A stretch of 6,013 nt of DNA from the NCBI GenBank assembly GCA_937911235.1, contig CALDPN010000196.1:1-6013 (forward strand). Reading direction: 5' to 3'. Under the pieces are notes generated by a model. The model saw nothing but the letters and a program-made list of their open reading frames with translations. It was not told where the DNA came from and did not search any database. The stretch comes from an uncultured Bacteroidales bacterium. GTDB taxonomy: Bacteria; Bacteroidota; Bacteroidia; Bacteroidales; Paludibacteraceae. This document shows positions 1 to 5,898 of this stretch, piece after piece (positions within the stretch are counted from its first letter, which is position 1; each line of letters begins with the position of its first letter). The position numbers and the translations under genes were made by a program.

Positions 1-315
1 AAGGCCCATTCCGATGTATTCAGCTGCCAATTTGACTTTCCAGTCTTCGATTACCATCCACTTATTTTGGACGCGAAAAATATCGTCGTCTCCCTTTTCT
101 ATTTCAGCCCAGATCTGGCAATCAAATTTGGTTTTCTTTATCAGTTTAAGAGCTTCTTGTAATGCCTCTTTCTCTGTTTTAAAGTATGGATGTTTTGCAA
201 TTATATCTTTCTGTTTATTAGCATGTTCAACGTGAAAATCCATTCGAGCTTTCGCGCTCTCGTAGATGTATCTCATTTCCTCTTGGCTAATTCTATATCT
301 TAAGTTTAGTCCCAT
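1..315 (-). CDS. Hypothetical protein, N-terminal part (cut by window edge)
   Basis: An open minus-strand frame of 105 codons begins at the ATG at 313-315 and runs off the left edge with no stop, so only the N-terminus is visible. It starts MGLNLRYRIS. The middle is rich in charged residues and probably helical (about residues 10-65), followed by a segment with several Trp and acidic residues (about 69-95: QIWAEIE, NKWMVIEDW). There is no signal peptide or membrane segment, so it is probably cytoplasmic. A strong AGGAGA ribosome binding site lies 7 bases before the ATG and supports this start. I do not recognise the family. The overlapping plus-strand frame at 14-235 is its antisense shadow. 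A TATCTTTG box at 413-420 may drive it. Confidence 0.7.
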   Translation of the reverse strand, partial: MGLNLRYRISQEEMRYIYESAKARMDFHVEHANKQKDIIAKHPYFKTEKEALQEALKLIKKTKFDCQIWAEIEKGDDDIFRVQNKWMVIEDWKVKLAAEYIGMGL

Positions 316-322
316 ATCTTAA

Positions 323-328
323 TCTCCT
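323..328 (-). promoter_or_regulatory. Shine-Dalgarno site of the partial left-edge gene
   Basis: The minus strand reads AGGAGA, then seven bases, then ATG (313-315). This is a near-ideal Shine-Dalgarno sequence and fixes the start. Its first bases overlap the TAG stop of a 19-codon frame just upstream, which would allow translational coupling. The larger genes of the window have no such site. Confidence 0.6.
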
Positions 329-386
329 ATAATTTTGTGTTGTTATTTGCTTCTTCTAATCGTTTATACCATTCCTTGTTTAGCAT
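327..386 (-). CDS. Possible 19-residue leader peptide
   Basis: An ATG at 384-386 opens a minus-strand frame of 19 codons ending in TAG at 327-329. It starts MLNKEWYKRLEE and is charged and hydrophilic, like the start of a soluble protein. Its stop codon shares bases with the AGGAGA site of the next gene. It lies between a TATCTTTG promoter box (413-420) and that gene, so any transcript from this box would carry it. There is no ribosome binding site of its own, and the frame stays open upstream without another ATG to about 450. It could be a regulatory leader, a remnant of a longer gene, or chance. Confidence 0.25.
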   Translation of the reverse strand: MLNKEWYKRLEEANNNTKL

Positions 387-412
387 TTTTAGGTATGTTG
401 TTATAGTTGGTT

Positions 413-420
413 CAAAGATA
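413..420 (-). promoter_or_regulatory. Bacteroides-type -7 box upstream of the left-edge gene
   Basis: The minus strand reads TATCTTTG, an exact match to the Bacteroidota -7 consensus TAnnTTTG. It lies 27 bases before the ATG of the short leader frame and about 100 bases before the partial gene. No TTG is visible at the expected -33 distance, so the promoter is only partly supported. Confidence 0.35.
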
Positions 421-474
421 ATAATTATATAAATTAGGTTTCGGCTCGGAAATTAAAGTAAATTTTATTGCAAT

Positions 475-498
475 ATTGAGTTAGTTGTTTAATTCAAT
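475..498. other. Weak AT-rich dyad after the 72-residue gene
   Basis: ATTGAGTTA (475-483) and TAATTCAAT (490-498) can pair across a six-base loop with one wobble or mismatch. The dyad directly abuts the stop codon of the 72-residue gene, where a 3' end would be expected. No T-run follows on the minus strand, so it is at best a weak terminator or an RNA-end stabilising stem. Confidence 0.2.
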
Positions 499-717
499 CT
501 AATCTTCATCCAATTGTTCAATAAATTGATTGTACTCTTCTTTTGTTGCAATTCTTGTTTCTTTTTTGTTTGACAAGATAAATATAGGTTCTCCTATACA
601 ACGAATTTCTTCATCGTAATTAAATGGGCTATAAATTGCATACTCTTGCCAGTATCCAACTAATTTATAGTTGTCAAAACCATATTCCTGTGATATTTCA
701 AAAATTTTATATCTCAT
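499..717 (-). CDS. Small acidic hypothetical protein, 72 residues
   Basis: This complete 72-residue frame starts MRYKIFEISQ and ends in an acidic tail (QLDED). It is rich in Tyr, Glu and Ile, with a central PFNYDEEIR and a C-terminal TKEEYNQFIEQ stretch that is probably helical. It has no signal peptide and no membrane helix, so it is likely a small soluble cytoplasmic protein. I do not recognise the family and assign no function. Its ATG lies 13 bases after the stop of the 28-residue membrane peptide on the same strand, so the two are probably co-transcribed and perhaps translationally coupled, since its own ATG has only a GGAG about 17 bases upstream, too far to be ideal. The composition looks like real coding sequence. 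Confidence 0.6.
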   Translation of the reverse strand: MRYKIFEISQEYGFDNYKLVGYWQEYAIYSPFNYDEEIRCIGEPIFILSNKKETRIATKEEYNQFIEQLDED

Positions 718-730
718 ATGTTATCGATTT

Positions 731-817
731 TTAACTCCAGAATTCTTTGCTGCCGCCGCTGGTGATGTATTTGATGGCTTCGATGATAAGTGCTGCTAAA
801 ATTACGAATGCTAACAT
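731..817 (-). CDS. 28-residue single-helix membrane peptide
   Basis: A 28-codon frame runs from the ATG at 815-817 to a TAA at 731-733. It is too short for normal gene calling but has an excellent AGGAGA ribosome binding site seven bases upstream. The first 18 or so residues are almost all hydrophobic (MLAFVILAALII, then EAIKYI), enough for one membrane-spanning helix. A short polar tail follows (TSGGSKEFWS). No cleavage site is apparent, so it should stay in the inner membrane. It heads a probable two-gene unit with the 72-residue protein. Size and shape resemble small membrane regulators or type I toxin-like peptides, but nothing proves either role. Confidence 0.6.
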   Translation of the reverse strand: MLAFVILAALIIEAIKYITSGGSKEFWS

Positions 818-824
818 AGTTTTG

Positions 825-830
825 TCTCCT
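825..830 (-). promoter_or_regulatory. Strong Shine-Dalgarno site of the 28-residue peptide
   Basis: The minus strand reads AAAAGGAGAC, with AGGAGA seven bases before the ATG at 815-817. This is the main evidence that the tiny frame is translated. It is notable in a genome whose larger genes here lack such sites. Confidence 0.6.
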
Positions 831-864
831 TTTATTTAATGTTTCTTATTTTATGTTTCTGAAG

Positions 865-872
865 CAAAGGTA
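865..872 (-). promoter_or_regulatory. Bacteroides-type -7 box for the small-gene pair
   Basis: TACCTTTG followed by C on the minus strand matches TAnnTTTG exactly. Transcription would begin near 855-860, giving a leader of about 40 bases before the 28-residue peptide. No clear TTG is present at the -33 distance. That position is instead occupied by the dyad at 882-900, which could mean an activator-dependent or repressed promoter. Confidence 0.45.
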
Positions 873-881
873 AAAGGAGGG

Positions 882-900
882 TGTGTCATAATGTGATACA
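882..900. promoter_or_regulatory. Operator-like dyad over the -33 region
   Basis: TGTGTCA (882-888), a five-base spacer, then TGATACA (894-900) form an inverted repeat matching at six of seven positions per arm. It lies 9 bases upstream of the TACCTTTG box, where a dimeric regulator could act. The shape recalls sites of dimeric helix-turn-helix proteins, including the CRP/FNR superfamily, but the regulator is unknown. Confidence 0.35.
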
Positions 901-905
901 GGTGC

Positions 906-945
906 AAAAAAAAGAGTTGCTCGTTTTCTTTTCGGGCAACTCTTT
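906..945 (-). terminator. Intrinsic terminator of the amylase gene
   Basis: On the minus strand, AAAGAGTTGC (936-945) pairs perfectly with GCAACTCTTT (911-920), and two more pairs form inside an A-C mismatch. The stem closes a loop of nine bases and leads into a run of eight T (906-913, partly within the stem). It starts 27 bases after the stop codon of the amylase gene. This is a textbook rho-independent terminator and should separate the amylase gene from the small genes downstream. Confidence 0.85.
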
Positions 946-972
946 GTTGTTTTAAAGTGTGTGGTGAATACT

Positions 973-2673
973 TTATTTTATCACTGCTAGGCGGTGTTGG
1001 AGATTTTGGAAGGTGACTGTGCCGTTTTCTACTGTGGCGGTTTGGCCAGTGTAAAGTTCTGTTACGGTGGTGCCATCTGGGAATGCTCCGCCTAGGTTTA
1101 TTTTCTCTCCATTATCCACTGCTACACGTATAACTAGTTTGTCGGTGTCGTTAAAGCGCACGCAAGTGTGGGTATCGATAATGCGTTGTTTGCCTGTGCC
1201 TATTACAGGGTTTGCTTTACGTATTTTGCCTAGTTTTTGGTAGTGCGCTAGCACGGTGGTGTCGATGCTGTTCCAATTCATATCAGAACGGAATGCTTGC
1301 GCTGCATCTACATTGTATTTTGCGTCGCTCATTGGGCGAAGTGTTTCGTCGCCGTAGAAAATTTGTGCCACGCCCGGTGTAAGCAAGAATGTGGTGGCGC
1401 AGTTTATCATATTGTCCATGTTGGCGTCGCGGTTGTATGAGTTGTTTAGGTAACTGAATGCGTGCCAATTTGGATATTTTTGGATGCTATCTGAGTATGC
1501 TTGCCATGTGTAAACAATGCCGTCTAAATCGCCAGTTTTTGGGAAATAGAAGTTTACCATTGAAGAGAAACCAGCTTCTGCATAGTCTGCTTTGTAGTCG
1601 ATACCTGCACGGTCGAAGTCGCCTGTCATATAGAAATCATCGGTCCATTTGCTTGCTGGATCTTCTGGGTGATTTGCACGCCATTTATTTAGAGCTGCGT
1701 TGCAAGCGTCTGAAAATTCTTTCCAACGATAGGTTCGGGTGTTTTCTACAATGTCGCAACGCATGCCGTCGATACCAAATTCTTCTACCCAAGAAGCAAT
1801 CCATGCTGTTACGTATTGCATTGGGCTCCACTTGTGGTCTTTACGCAAGGCCACGGCAGAAGGATTTACCCATGCATCGTTTTTCTTGCCTTCTTTTTTC
1901 CATTTATTTTTTAAGAATGCAGGTATTTTTACTGCATTGTTGTTTTCGTCTTTATAGTCTGGCATACCAAAAAGGGTAGCTTCTAGAGGGTGATTTTCGT
2001 CCCAACCTTCGTCGGGCATACGAATCCATTCTCTGTTGTACCAGCCTTTCCAATTTAAACGATTGGCATAAAACTCATCGTAGCTCCATGATTTTATGTG
2101 TTCGGCTGCTTGCTCTTCGGTTAGTCCTGTTTTGGCGAAGCCTAATTGAACTGCATCTAGTAGTGTAGGGTAGCCAGGGTCGTTGATATTTGCACCAAGC
2201 ATCACACGAATGCCTTGTGAGTGAAGCACATCTACTAGTTCTCTAAATTCTTCTACTGTACCGTAGTTTTTGTCTATTTGAGTGTAGTCTAGTGGATAAT
2301 ATCCGTGATAACCATAGTGTGGGAAGTCGTTGATTGTGCCACTACCTGTCATCCAACCATGGATTTGTTCGTAAACGTCTGTCATCCAAACCACGTCTAT
2401 GCCCATGTCTTTGAAGTAACCTTGTTTGGCTTTCTCGGTCATGCCTTTAAAGTCGCCTCCGTGAAAAGTTGCGGCGTTTAGTCTTTCGCTACCGTAGTCG
2501 TTTTTGCGTCCGTAGTTTACGTCGTTGCTAGGGTCGCCATTGGCAAATCTATCAGTGATAACAAAGTAAACGGTGGCATTGCCCCATGTGAAATTGTCTT
2601 CTTTTGACTCTTGCGCGTTTATTGCTCCCGCAAAGGCCATTGCCCCAAGCAAGGAGCATAAAATTCGTTTCAT
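973..2673 (-). CDS. Secreted MalS-type GH13 alpha-amylase homologue with altered active site
   Basis: This 566-residue protein has a Sec signal peptide (1-20, cleavage likely after INA) and should be periplasmic or exported. Residues about 28-480 match the catalytic barrel of E. coli MalS, as recalled, nearly throughout: TDRF (40-43), FHGGDFKGM (70-78), EQIHGW (102-107), DFPHYGYHGYY (116-126), GIDGMRCD (300-307), QIFYGDE (437-443), RSDMNW (462-467). A C-terminal beta domain follows. It lacks the extra N-terminal domain of MalS (676 residues). MalS-type enzymes cut maltodextrins, but here the catalytic regions differ. DVVMNH of region I reads GANIND (160-165). The nucleophile Asp307 is kept, but KH after it is EN. 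The acid/base Glu is Asp352 (MTGD). The HD pair of region IV is Ser412-Tyr413. It may therefore be a non-catalytic glycan-binding relative. The frame is intact. It has no Shine-Dalgarno site and is probably monocistronic. Confidence 0.9.
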   Translation of the reverse strand: MKRILCSLLGAMAFAGAINAQESKEDNFTWGNATVYFVITDRFANGDPSNDVNYGRKNDYGSERLNAATFHGGDFKGMTEKAKQGYFKDMGIDVVWMTDVYEQIHGWMTGSGTINDFPHYGYHGYYPLDYTQIDKNYGTVEEFRELVDVLHSQGIRVMLGANINDPGYPTLLDAVQLGFAKTGLTEEQAAEHIKSWSYDEFYANRLNWKGWYNREWIRMPDEGWDENHPLEATLFGMPDYKDENNNAVKIPAFLKNKWKKEGKKNDAWVNPSAVALRKDHKWSPMQYVTAWIASWVEEFGIDGMRCDIVENTRTYRWKEFSDACNAALNKWRANHPEDPASKWTDDFYMTGDFDRAGIDYKADYAEAGFSSMVNFYFPKTGDLDGIVYTWQAYSDSIQKYPNWHAFSYLNNSYNRDANMDNMINCATTFLLTPGVAQIFYGDETLRPMSDAKYNVDAAQAFRSDMNWNSIDTTVLAHYQKLGKIRKANPVIGTGKQRIIDTHTCVRFNDTDKLVIRVAVDNGEKINLGGAFPDGTTVTELYTGQTATVENGTVTFQNLQHRLAVIK

Positions 2674-2797
2674 ATTATTTGATTTAATGTGTATTATGCG
2701 AATTTACAAATATTTTAGAATATACAAAACATTTATGTAGTATCTTTGCATTTGAAATTGCATTAAGTCAATGTCATGTTTTTGAAAATTTAATAAT
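2674..2797. promoter_or_regulatory. Divergent promoter region between amylase homologue and transporter
   Basis: This 124-base AT-rich gap holds the 5' leaders of both divergent genes. The plus-strand TATCTTTG box is listed separately. For the minus strand the best candidate is AATATTTG (2707-2714), one mismatch from TAnnTTTG and without a TTG at the right distance, so the amylase promoter is not firmly placed. I see no clear operator or riboswitch here. Confidence 0.4.
2741..2748 (+). promoter_or_regulatory. Bacteroides-type -7 box of the transporter gene
   Basis: TATCTTTG followed by C matches the Bacteroidota -7 consensus TAnnTTTG. It lies 49 bases before the transporter ATG, implying a leader of roughly 40 bases. 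The -33 element is degenerate: TTTTAG at about 2713-2718, slightly too far upstream. Confidence 0.5.
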
Positions 2798-3706
2798 ATG
2801 AAATCGTATCGTAGTATATTGGGTCACCTTGCGTGTTTGATTGCTTACTCAATTTTTGGGTTCAACATTATTGTGTGCAAAGACCTAACAAGTGGGGAGT
2901 TTCTTTCGCCTCTTTCTATATTTACCCTTAGAGCAATAGGGGCTGGTGCGCTGTTTTGGATAATTTCTTTTTTTATGCCAAAAGAAAAGGTGGAAAAGAA
3001 AGATTATCTGAAGATTTTTGCGGCATCGGTGCTTGGCTTTTTTATTACACAGTTGTCGTTTCTAGCAGGTATTCCTCATATCACACCTATGGATTGTTCT
3101 ATTTTGGCATCCATTTCGCCTATCTACACCATGTTTATTGCGGCTATAGCGCTTAAAGAACCTATTTCTCTGCAAAAGGTGGGTGGTGTGGTGATAAGTT
3201 TCTTGGGTATTATTTACTTGATATTGAGTAGGATAACCTCTGCTGGTGCTGAAGAAACCACTGCCTTTGGTATTATAATGCTTATTATAAATTCTTTGAG
3301 TTTTTCTCTTTATCTGGGCATTTTCAAACCTCTTATTAGCAAGTATTCGGTGTTCACTTTTATGAAGTGGATTTTCCTTTTTGCTTTTGTTATGTCTTTT
3401 CCTTTTTCGGCAAAAGAAATCTTCACAGCTTCGTGGAGTACAATGCCAATGGTGCAAATTTCTGAACTTGCATATCTTATCGTTTGTGCCACTTTTGTTA
3501 CATATACTCTTATTCCGTTTGGGCAAAAAATCATTCGTCCCACTCTGGTGAGTATGTATAGCTACATGCAGCCTATCATCGCCATCGTTATAAGCATTTG
3601 CATAGGCATGGATACCCTCACATGGCAAAAGGTCTTGGCAGCCATTATGGTGTTTGGTGGGGTGATAATCGTAAGTTATAGTAAATCAAAGGTAGAGCGT
3701 ATTTAG
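2798..3706 (+). CDS. EamA/DMT-family transporter
   Basis: This 302-residue protein has about ten hydrophobic helices (roughly 8-28, 36-57, 70-90, 97-118, 125-146, 155-174, 184-203, 222-241, 248-270, 277-295) and almost no long loops. That is the architecture of drug/metabolite transporters built from two EamA repeats. Typical marks are RAIGAG at the end of helix 2 (45-50), the ASISPIYTMFIAAIALKEP stretch of helix 4 (104-122), and its counterpart SYMQPIIAIV in the second half (255-264). The size is normal for the family. DMT proteins export or import amino acids, nucleosides and other small metabolites through the inner membrane; the substrate cannot be read from sequence. It is transcribed away from the amylase homologue. 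No Shine-Dalgarno site is present; the chosen ATG begins MKSYRS just before helix 1. Confidence 0.9.
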   Translation: MKSYRSILGHLACLIAYSIFGFNIIVCKDLTSGEFLSPLSIFTLRAIGAGALFWIISFFMPKEKVEKKDYLKIFAASVLGFFITQLSFLAGIPHITPMDCSILASISPIYTMFIAAIALKEPISLQKVGGVVISFLGIIYLILSRITSAGAEETTAFGIIMLIINSLSFSLYLGIFKPLISKYSVFTFMKWIFLFAFVMSFPFSAKEIFTASWSTMPMVQISELAYLIVCATFVTYTLIPFGQKIIRPTLVSMYSYMQPIIAIVISICIGMDTLTWQKVLAAIMVFGGVIIVSYSKSKVERI

Positions 3707-3707
3707 A

Positions 3708-3766
3708 AAATTGTGGATTGAAATCAACAAAAATTTATGAAAATTGTTGATTCTATTCCACAATTT
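3708..3766. repeat. 59-base two-part interrupted dyad
   Basis: AAATTGTGGA (3708-3717) pairs perfectly with TCCACAATTT (3757-3766). Inside it, AATCAACAA (3722-3730) pairs perfectly with TTGTTGATT (3744-3752). The two stems are separated by a symmetric four-by-four internal loop and close a 13-base loop. It begins one base after the transporter stop, and its right half overlaps the promoter of the ATPase gene. There is no T-run, so it is not a standard terminator. It may protect the transporter mRNA 3' end or serve as an operator for the next gene. Confidence 0.6.
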
Positions 3767-3776
3767 GCTATATTTG
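3747..3776 (+). promoter_or_regulatory. Bacteroides-type promoter of the ATPase gene
   Basis: TTG (3747-3749) and TATATTTG (3769-3776, followed by C) are separated by 19 bases, a full match to the Bacteroidota pattern TTG / TAnnTTTG. The ATG is only 19 bases beyond the box, so the transcript would have a very short leader. The -33 element and spacer lie inside the right arms of the dyad at 3708-3766. Confidence 0.6.
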
Positions 3777-3795
3777 CATAAAAATTAGTTGCTTT

Positions 3796-4968
3796 ATGGA
3801 AAATTTATACAATTCATTTACAATAAAGTTAGCAGAGGTAAGTACAGACTATGTGAGAAATATACATTCGCAGATAGAATGGGATGCACGCATGGTGGCT
3901 ATACTTGGTGCTCGTGGTGTTGGTAAATCTACCATGGTATTACAACATATAAAATTACATGAAGATATTTCATCTACTTTATATGTCTCTGCAGATGACA
4001 TTTGGTTTTCAAGTCATACATTAGTTGAACTTGCAGACAAATTCTATAAAGCAGGTGGCAAAGCACTTTACATAGACGAAGTGCATAAATATAAAAATTG
4101 GTCTACTGAGTTAAAGAATATTTATGATACTTATTCTACACTTCGTGTGATATATACAGGTTCATCTATTTTAGAACTTCAAAAAGGAGGTGCAGATTTA
4201 AGTAGACGTAAGTTGGAATATAAGATGCCAGGGCTATCTTTTAGAGAGTTTTTAGATATAAAATATAAATATAACATTCCTATTTATACATTAGAAGATA
4301 TTCTTTTACACAAAGTAAAAGTAGATATTCCAGATTTTAGACCAATTGCACTTTTTAAAGAATACCTAAAAGAAGGTTATTATCCATATTTTACAGAGAA
4401 AGGATATATAATACGTCTTAAAAGTGTAATTAATCGAATATTAGAAGAAGATATTCCACAATTTGCAGAACTTTCTGCTACTTCTATAGCAAAACTTAAA
4501 AAATTACTTTATATAATCGCGCAAAGTGTGCCATTTAAACCTAATTTCTCAAAAATAGGTAGAGATTTAGAATTATATAGAACAACGGTTTCTGATTTAG
4601 TACAATACTTAGATAAAGCAGAACTAATAAATACACTTGAAGATGAAACATCAGGTATAAGTGGACTAGCAAAAATTGATAAAATTTATCTTAACAATCC
4701 AAATATATCGTATGTGTTGAGCGATACTGAGCCAGATATAGGTAATGTTCGTGAAACAATATTCTTTACATTAACAAGGGTATTATTTACAGTAAAATCT
4801 TCTAAAACTGCCGATTTTACAATAAATAAATATACATTTGAAGTTGGTGGCAAGAATAAAAAACAAAAACAAATTCAAGGTGTGGACAATGCTTTTATAG
4901 TAAAAGATGATATTGAATATGGTTACTTAAATGTAATTCCACTTTGGATGTTTGGTTTGCTATATTAA
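3796..4968 (+). CDS. AAA_14-type ATPase with DUF4143-like C-terminus
   Basis: This 390-residue protein belongs to the widespread prokaryotic ATPases with an N-terminal AAA_14 domain and a DUF4143-like C-terminal part. Walker A is GARGVGKST (38-46), Walker B is ALYIDEVHKY (90-99), and VIYTGSS (118-124) fits the sensor strand. GADLSRR (132-138) leading to GLSFREFL (146-153) is typical of the group. A winged-helix-like segment follows (about 233-278, KLKKLLYIIAQ to YLDKAELI). A nuclease-fold-like end has TADF and FEVGGKNKKQKQI (338-360). It should bind and hydrolyse ATP in the cytoplasm; the biological role of the family is poorly known. The gene is visibly more AT-rich than the amylase and transporter genes, suggesting later acquisition. 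The WYL gene follows after 21 bases. No Shine-Dalgarno site is present. Confidence 0.88.
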   Translation: MENLYNSFTIKLAEVSTDYVRNIHSQIEWDARMVAILGARGVGKSTMVLQHIKLHEDISSTLYVSADDIWFSSHTLVELADKFYKAGGKALYIDEVHKYKNWSTELKNIYDTYSTLRVIYTGSSILELQKGGADLSRRKLEYKMPGLSFREFLDIKYKYNIPIYTLEDILLHKVKVDIPDFRPIALFKEYLKEGYYPYFTEKGYIIRLKSVINRILEEDIPQFAELSATSIAKLKKLLYIIAQSVPFKPNFSKIGRDLELYRTTVSDLVQYLDKAELINTLEDETSGISGLAKIDKIYLNNPNISYVLSDTEPDIGNVRETIFFTLTRVLFTVKSSKTADFTINKYTFEVGGKNKKQKQIQGVDNAFIVKDDIEYGYLNVIPLWMFGLLY

Positions 4969-4989
4969 TGTAAAGTAAATATTTAAAAT

Positions 4990-5898
4990 ATGAAATCTTA
5001 CGCACTTTTTCAGCAATATATTTGGTTAGTTAATATCATTAAGCGTTATAAAAAATTGACGTTTGAAGAAATTAATCATCATTGGTTAAACACGGATATG
5101 AGTGAGGGAATGCCTCTCGCTCGTAGCACTTTTAACCGTCACAGAGATGCAGTATTAGATATGTTTGGTCTAATTATCGATTGTGATAAGAAAGATGGTT
5201 ATACTTATTATATTAGTAACGCAGAGGTGCTACAAGAAGATTCTATTCAGAATTGGATGCTTTCTACGCTGTCTGTGAATAGTATTTTGGCAGAAAGTAA
5301 GGGTGTGTACGATAGAATTATTTTAGAGCAAATACCCTCCGACGGCGACAATTTGCATAAGTTTATAGAGGCAATGGAATGCGGAGTGAGGGTGTCTGTT
5401 GGTTATAAGAAATATGGCACAAATGAGGTAAAAGAAATGTTGCTTGAGCCTTATTTTGTGAAACTATTCAACAAACGTTGGTACGCTTTGGTGAAATATT
5501 CAGAGCCAGATGCAAAACTCTTTACATTGGCATTTGACCGTATTGTATCATTGGAACTTACAGACGAAAAATACGTTTACGACAATGATTTCGACCCTGC
5601 AGGGTGGTTTCGTAATTGCTATGGAATAGTGCGAGACAATACTGTGGAGGTGGAAAAGATTGTGATTAGAGCCTTTGGTAAAGAAGTAAATTACATGAGA
5701 GATTTACCTTTTCATTCATCTCAAAAAGAAGTTGTTTGTACAGAAGAATATTCAGATTTTGAATTAATGCTTAGCCCAACGGCAGATTTTTGGACTCCAC
5801 TGGTGTCACGTGGTCCTGCCATAAAAATACTTCAACCACAATGGCTTGCCGACGAAATCAAACGCCTTCATCAAGAAGCCGTGAATTTGTATGAATGA
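4990..5898 (+). CDS. WYL-domain transcriptional regulator
   Basis: This 302-residue protein has an N-terminal helical region that looks like a winged helix-turn-helix (about 5-75; LTFEEINHHW, then ARSTFNRHRDAVLDMFG). A WYL domain spans about 122-200, with YKKYG (139-143), LLEPYFVKLFNKRWYALVKY (151-170, RWYA at the signature position) and AFDRIVSLEL (181-190). A C-terminal WCX-like segment runs about 220-300. WYL proteins are DNA-binding regulators that sense ligands, often nucleic-acid-derived, and some control defence or stress genes. It follows the ATPase gene by 21 bases with no promoter visible between them, so the two are probably co-transcribed. Its base composition is less AT-rich than the ATPase gene. 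No Shine-Dalgarno site is present. The target genes are unknown. Confidence 0.9.
   Translation: MKSYALFQQYIWLVNIIKRYKKLTFEEINHHWLNTDMSEGMPLARSTFNRHRDAVLDMFGLIIDCDKKDGYTYYISNAEVLQEDSIQNWMLSTLSVNSILAESKGVYDRIILEQIPSDGDNLHKFIEAMECGVRVSVGYKKYGTNEVKEMLLEPYFVKLFNKRWYALVKYSEPDAKLFTLAFDRIVSLELTDEKYVYDNDFDPAGWFRNCYGIVRDNTVEVEKIVIRAFGKEVNYMRDLPFHSSQKEVVCTEEYSDFELMLSPTADFWTPLVSRGPAIKILQPQWLADEIKRLHQEAVNLYE

Noticed and set aside
14..235. Plus-strand 73-codon frame
   Set aside because: It is antisense to the partial minus-strand gene, which has a good ribosome binding site and protein-like composition. The plus frame has low-complexity Ser/Phe/Ile content and no start signal.
906..945. Terminator acting on plus-strand transcription
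   Set aside because: On the plus strand the stem is followed by a mixed TTGTTG stretch rather than a T-run, and no plus-strand gene reads into it.
1458..1979. Plus-strand 173-codon frame
   Set aside because: It lies wholly antisense to the amylase homologue, whose translation is recognisable throughout. The plus frame is rich in Arg, Leu and Cys, as expected of a shadow.
973..2673. Frameshift or sequencing error as the cause of the odd amylase motifs
   Set aside because: I re-read the codons at G160, D307, D352, S412 and Y413 from the bases. All are in frame, with recognisable MalS-like sequence on both sides of each change.
3062..3628. Minus-strand 188-codon frame (and a second one at 3310-3543)
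   Set aside because: Both are antisense to the transporter gene and have His/Arg/Asn-rich composition typical of the reverse complement of membrane-helix codons.
3708..3766. Standard rho-independent terminator of the transporter gene
   Set aside because: The stems are AT-rich and interrupted, and no T-run follows. The sequence leads straight into a promoter -7 box.
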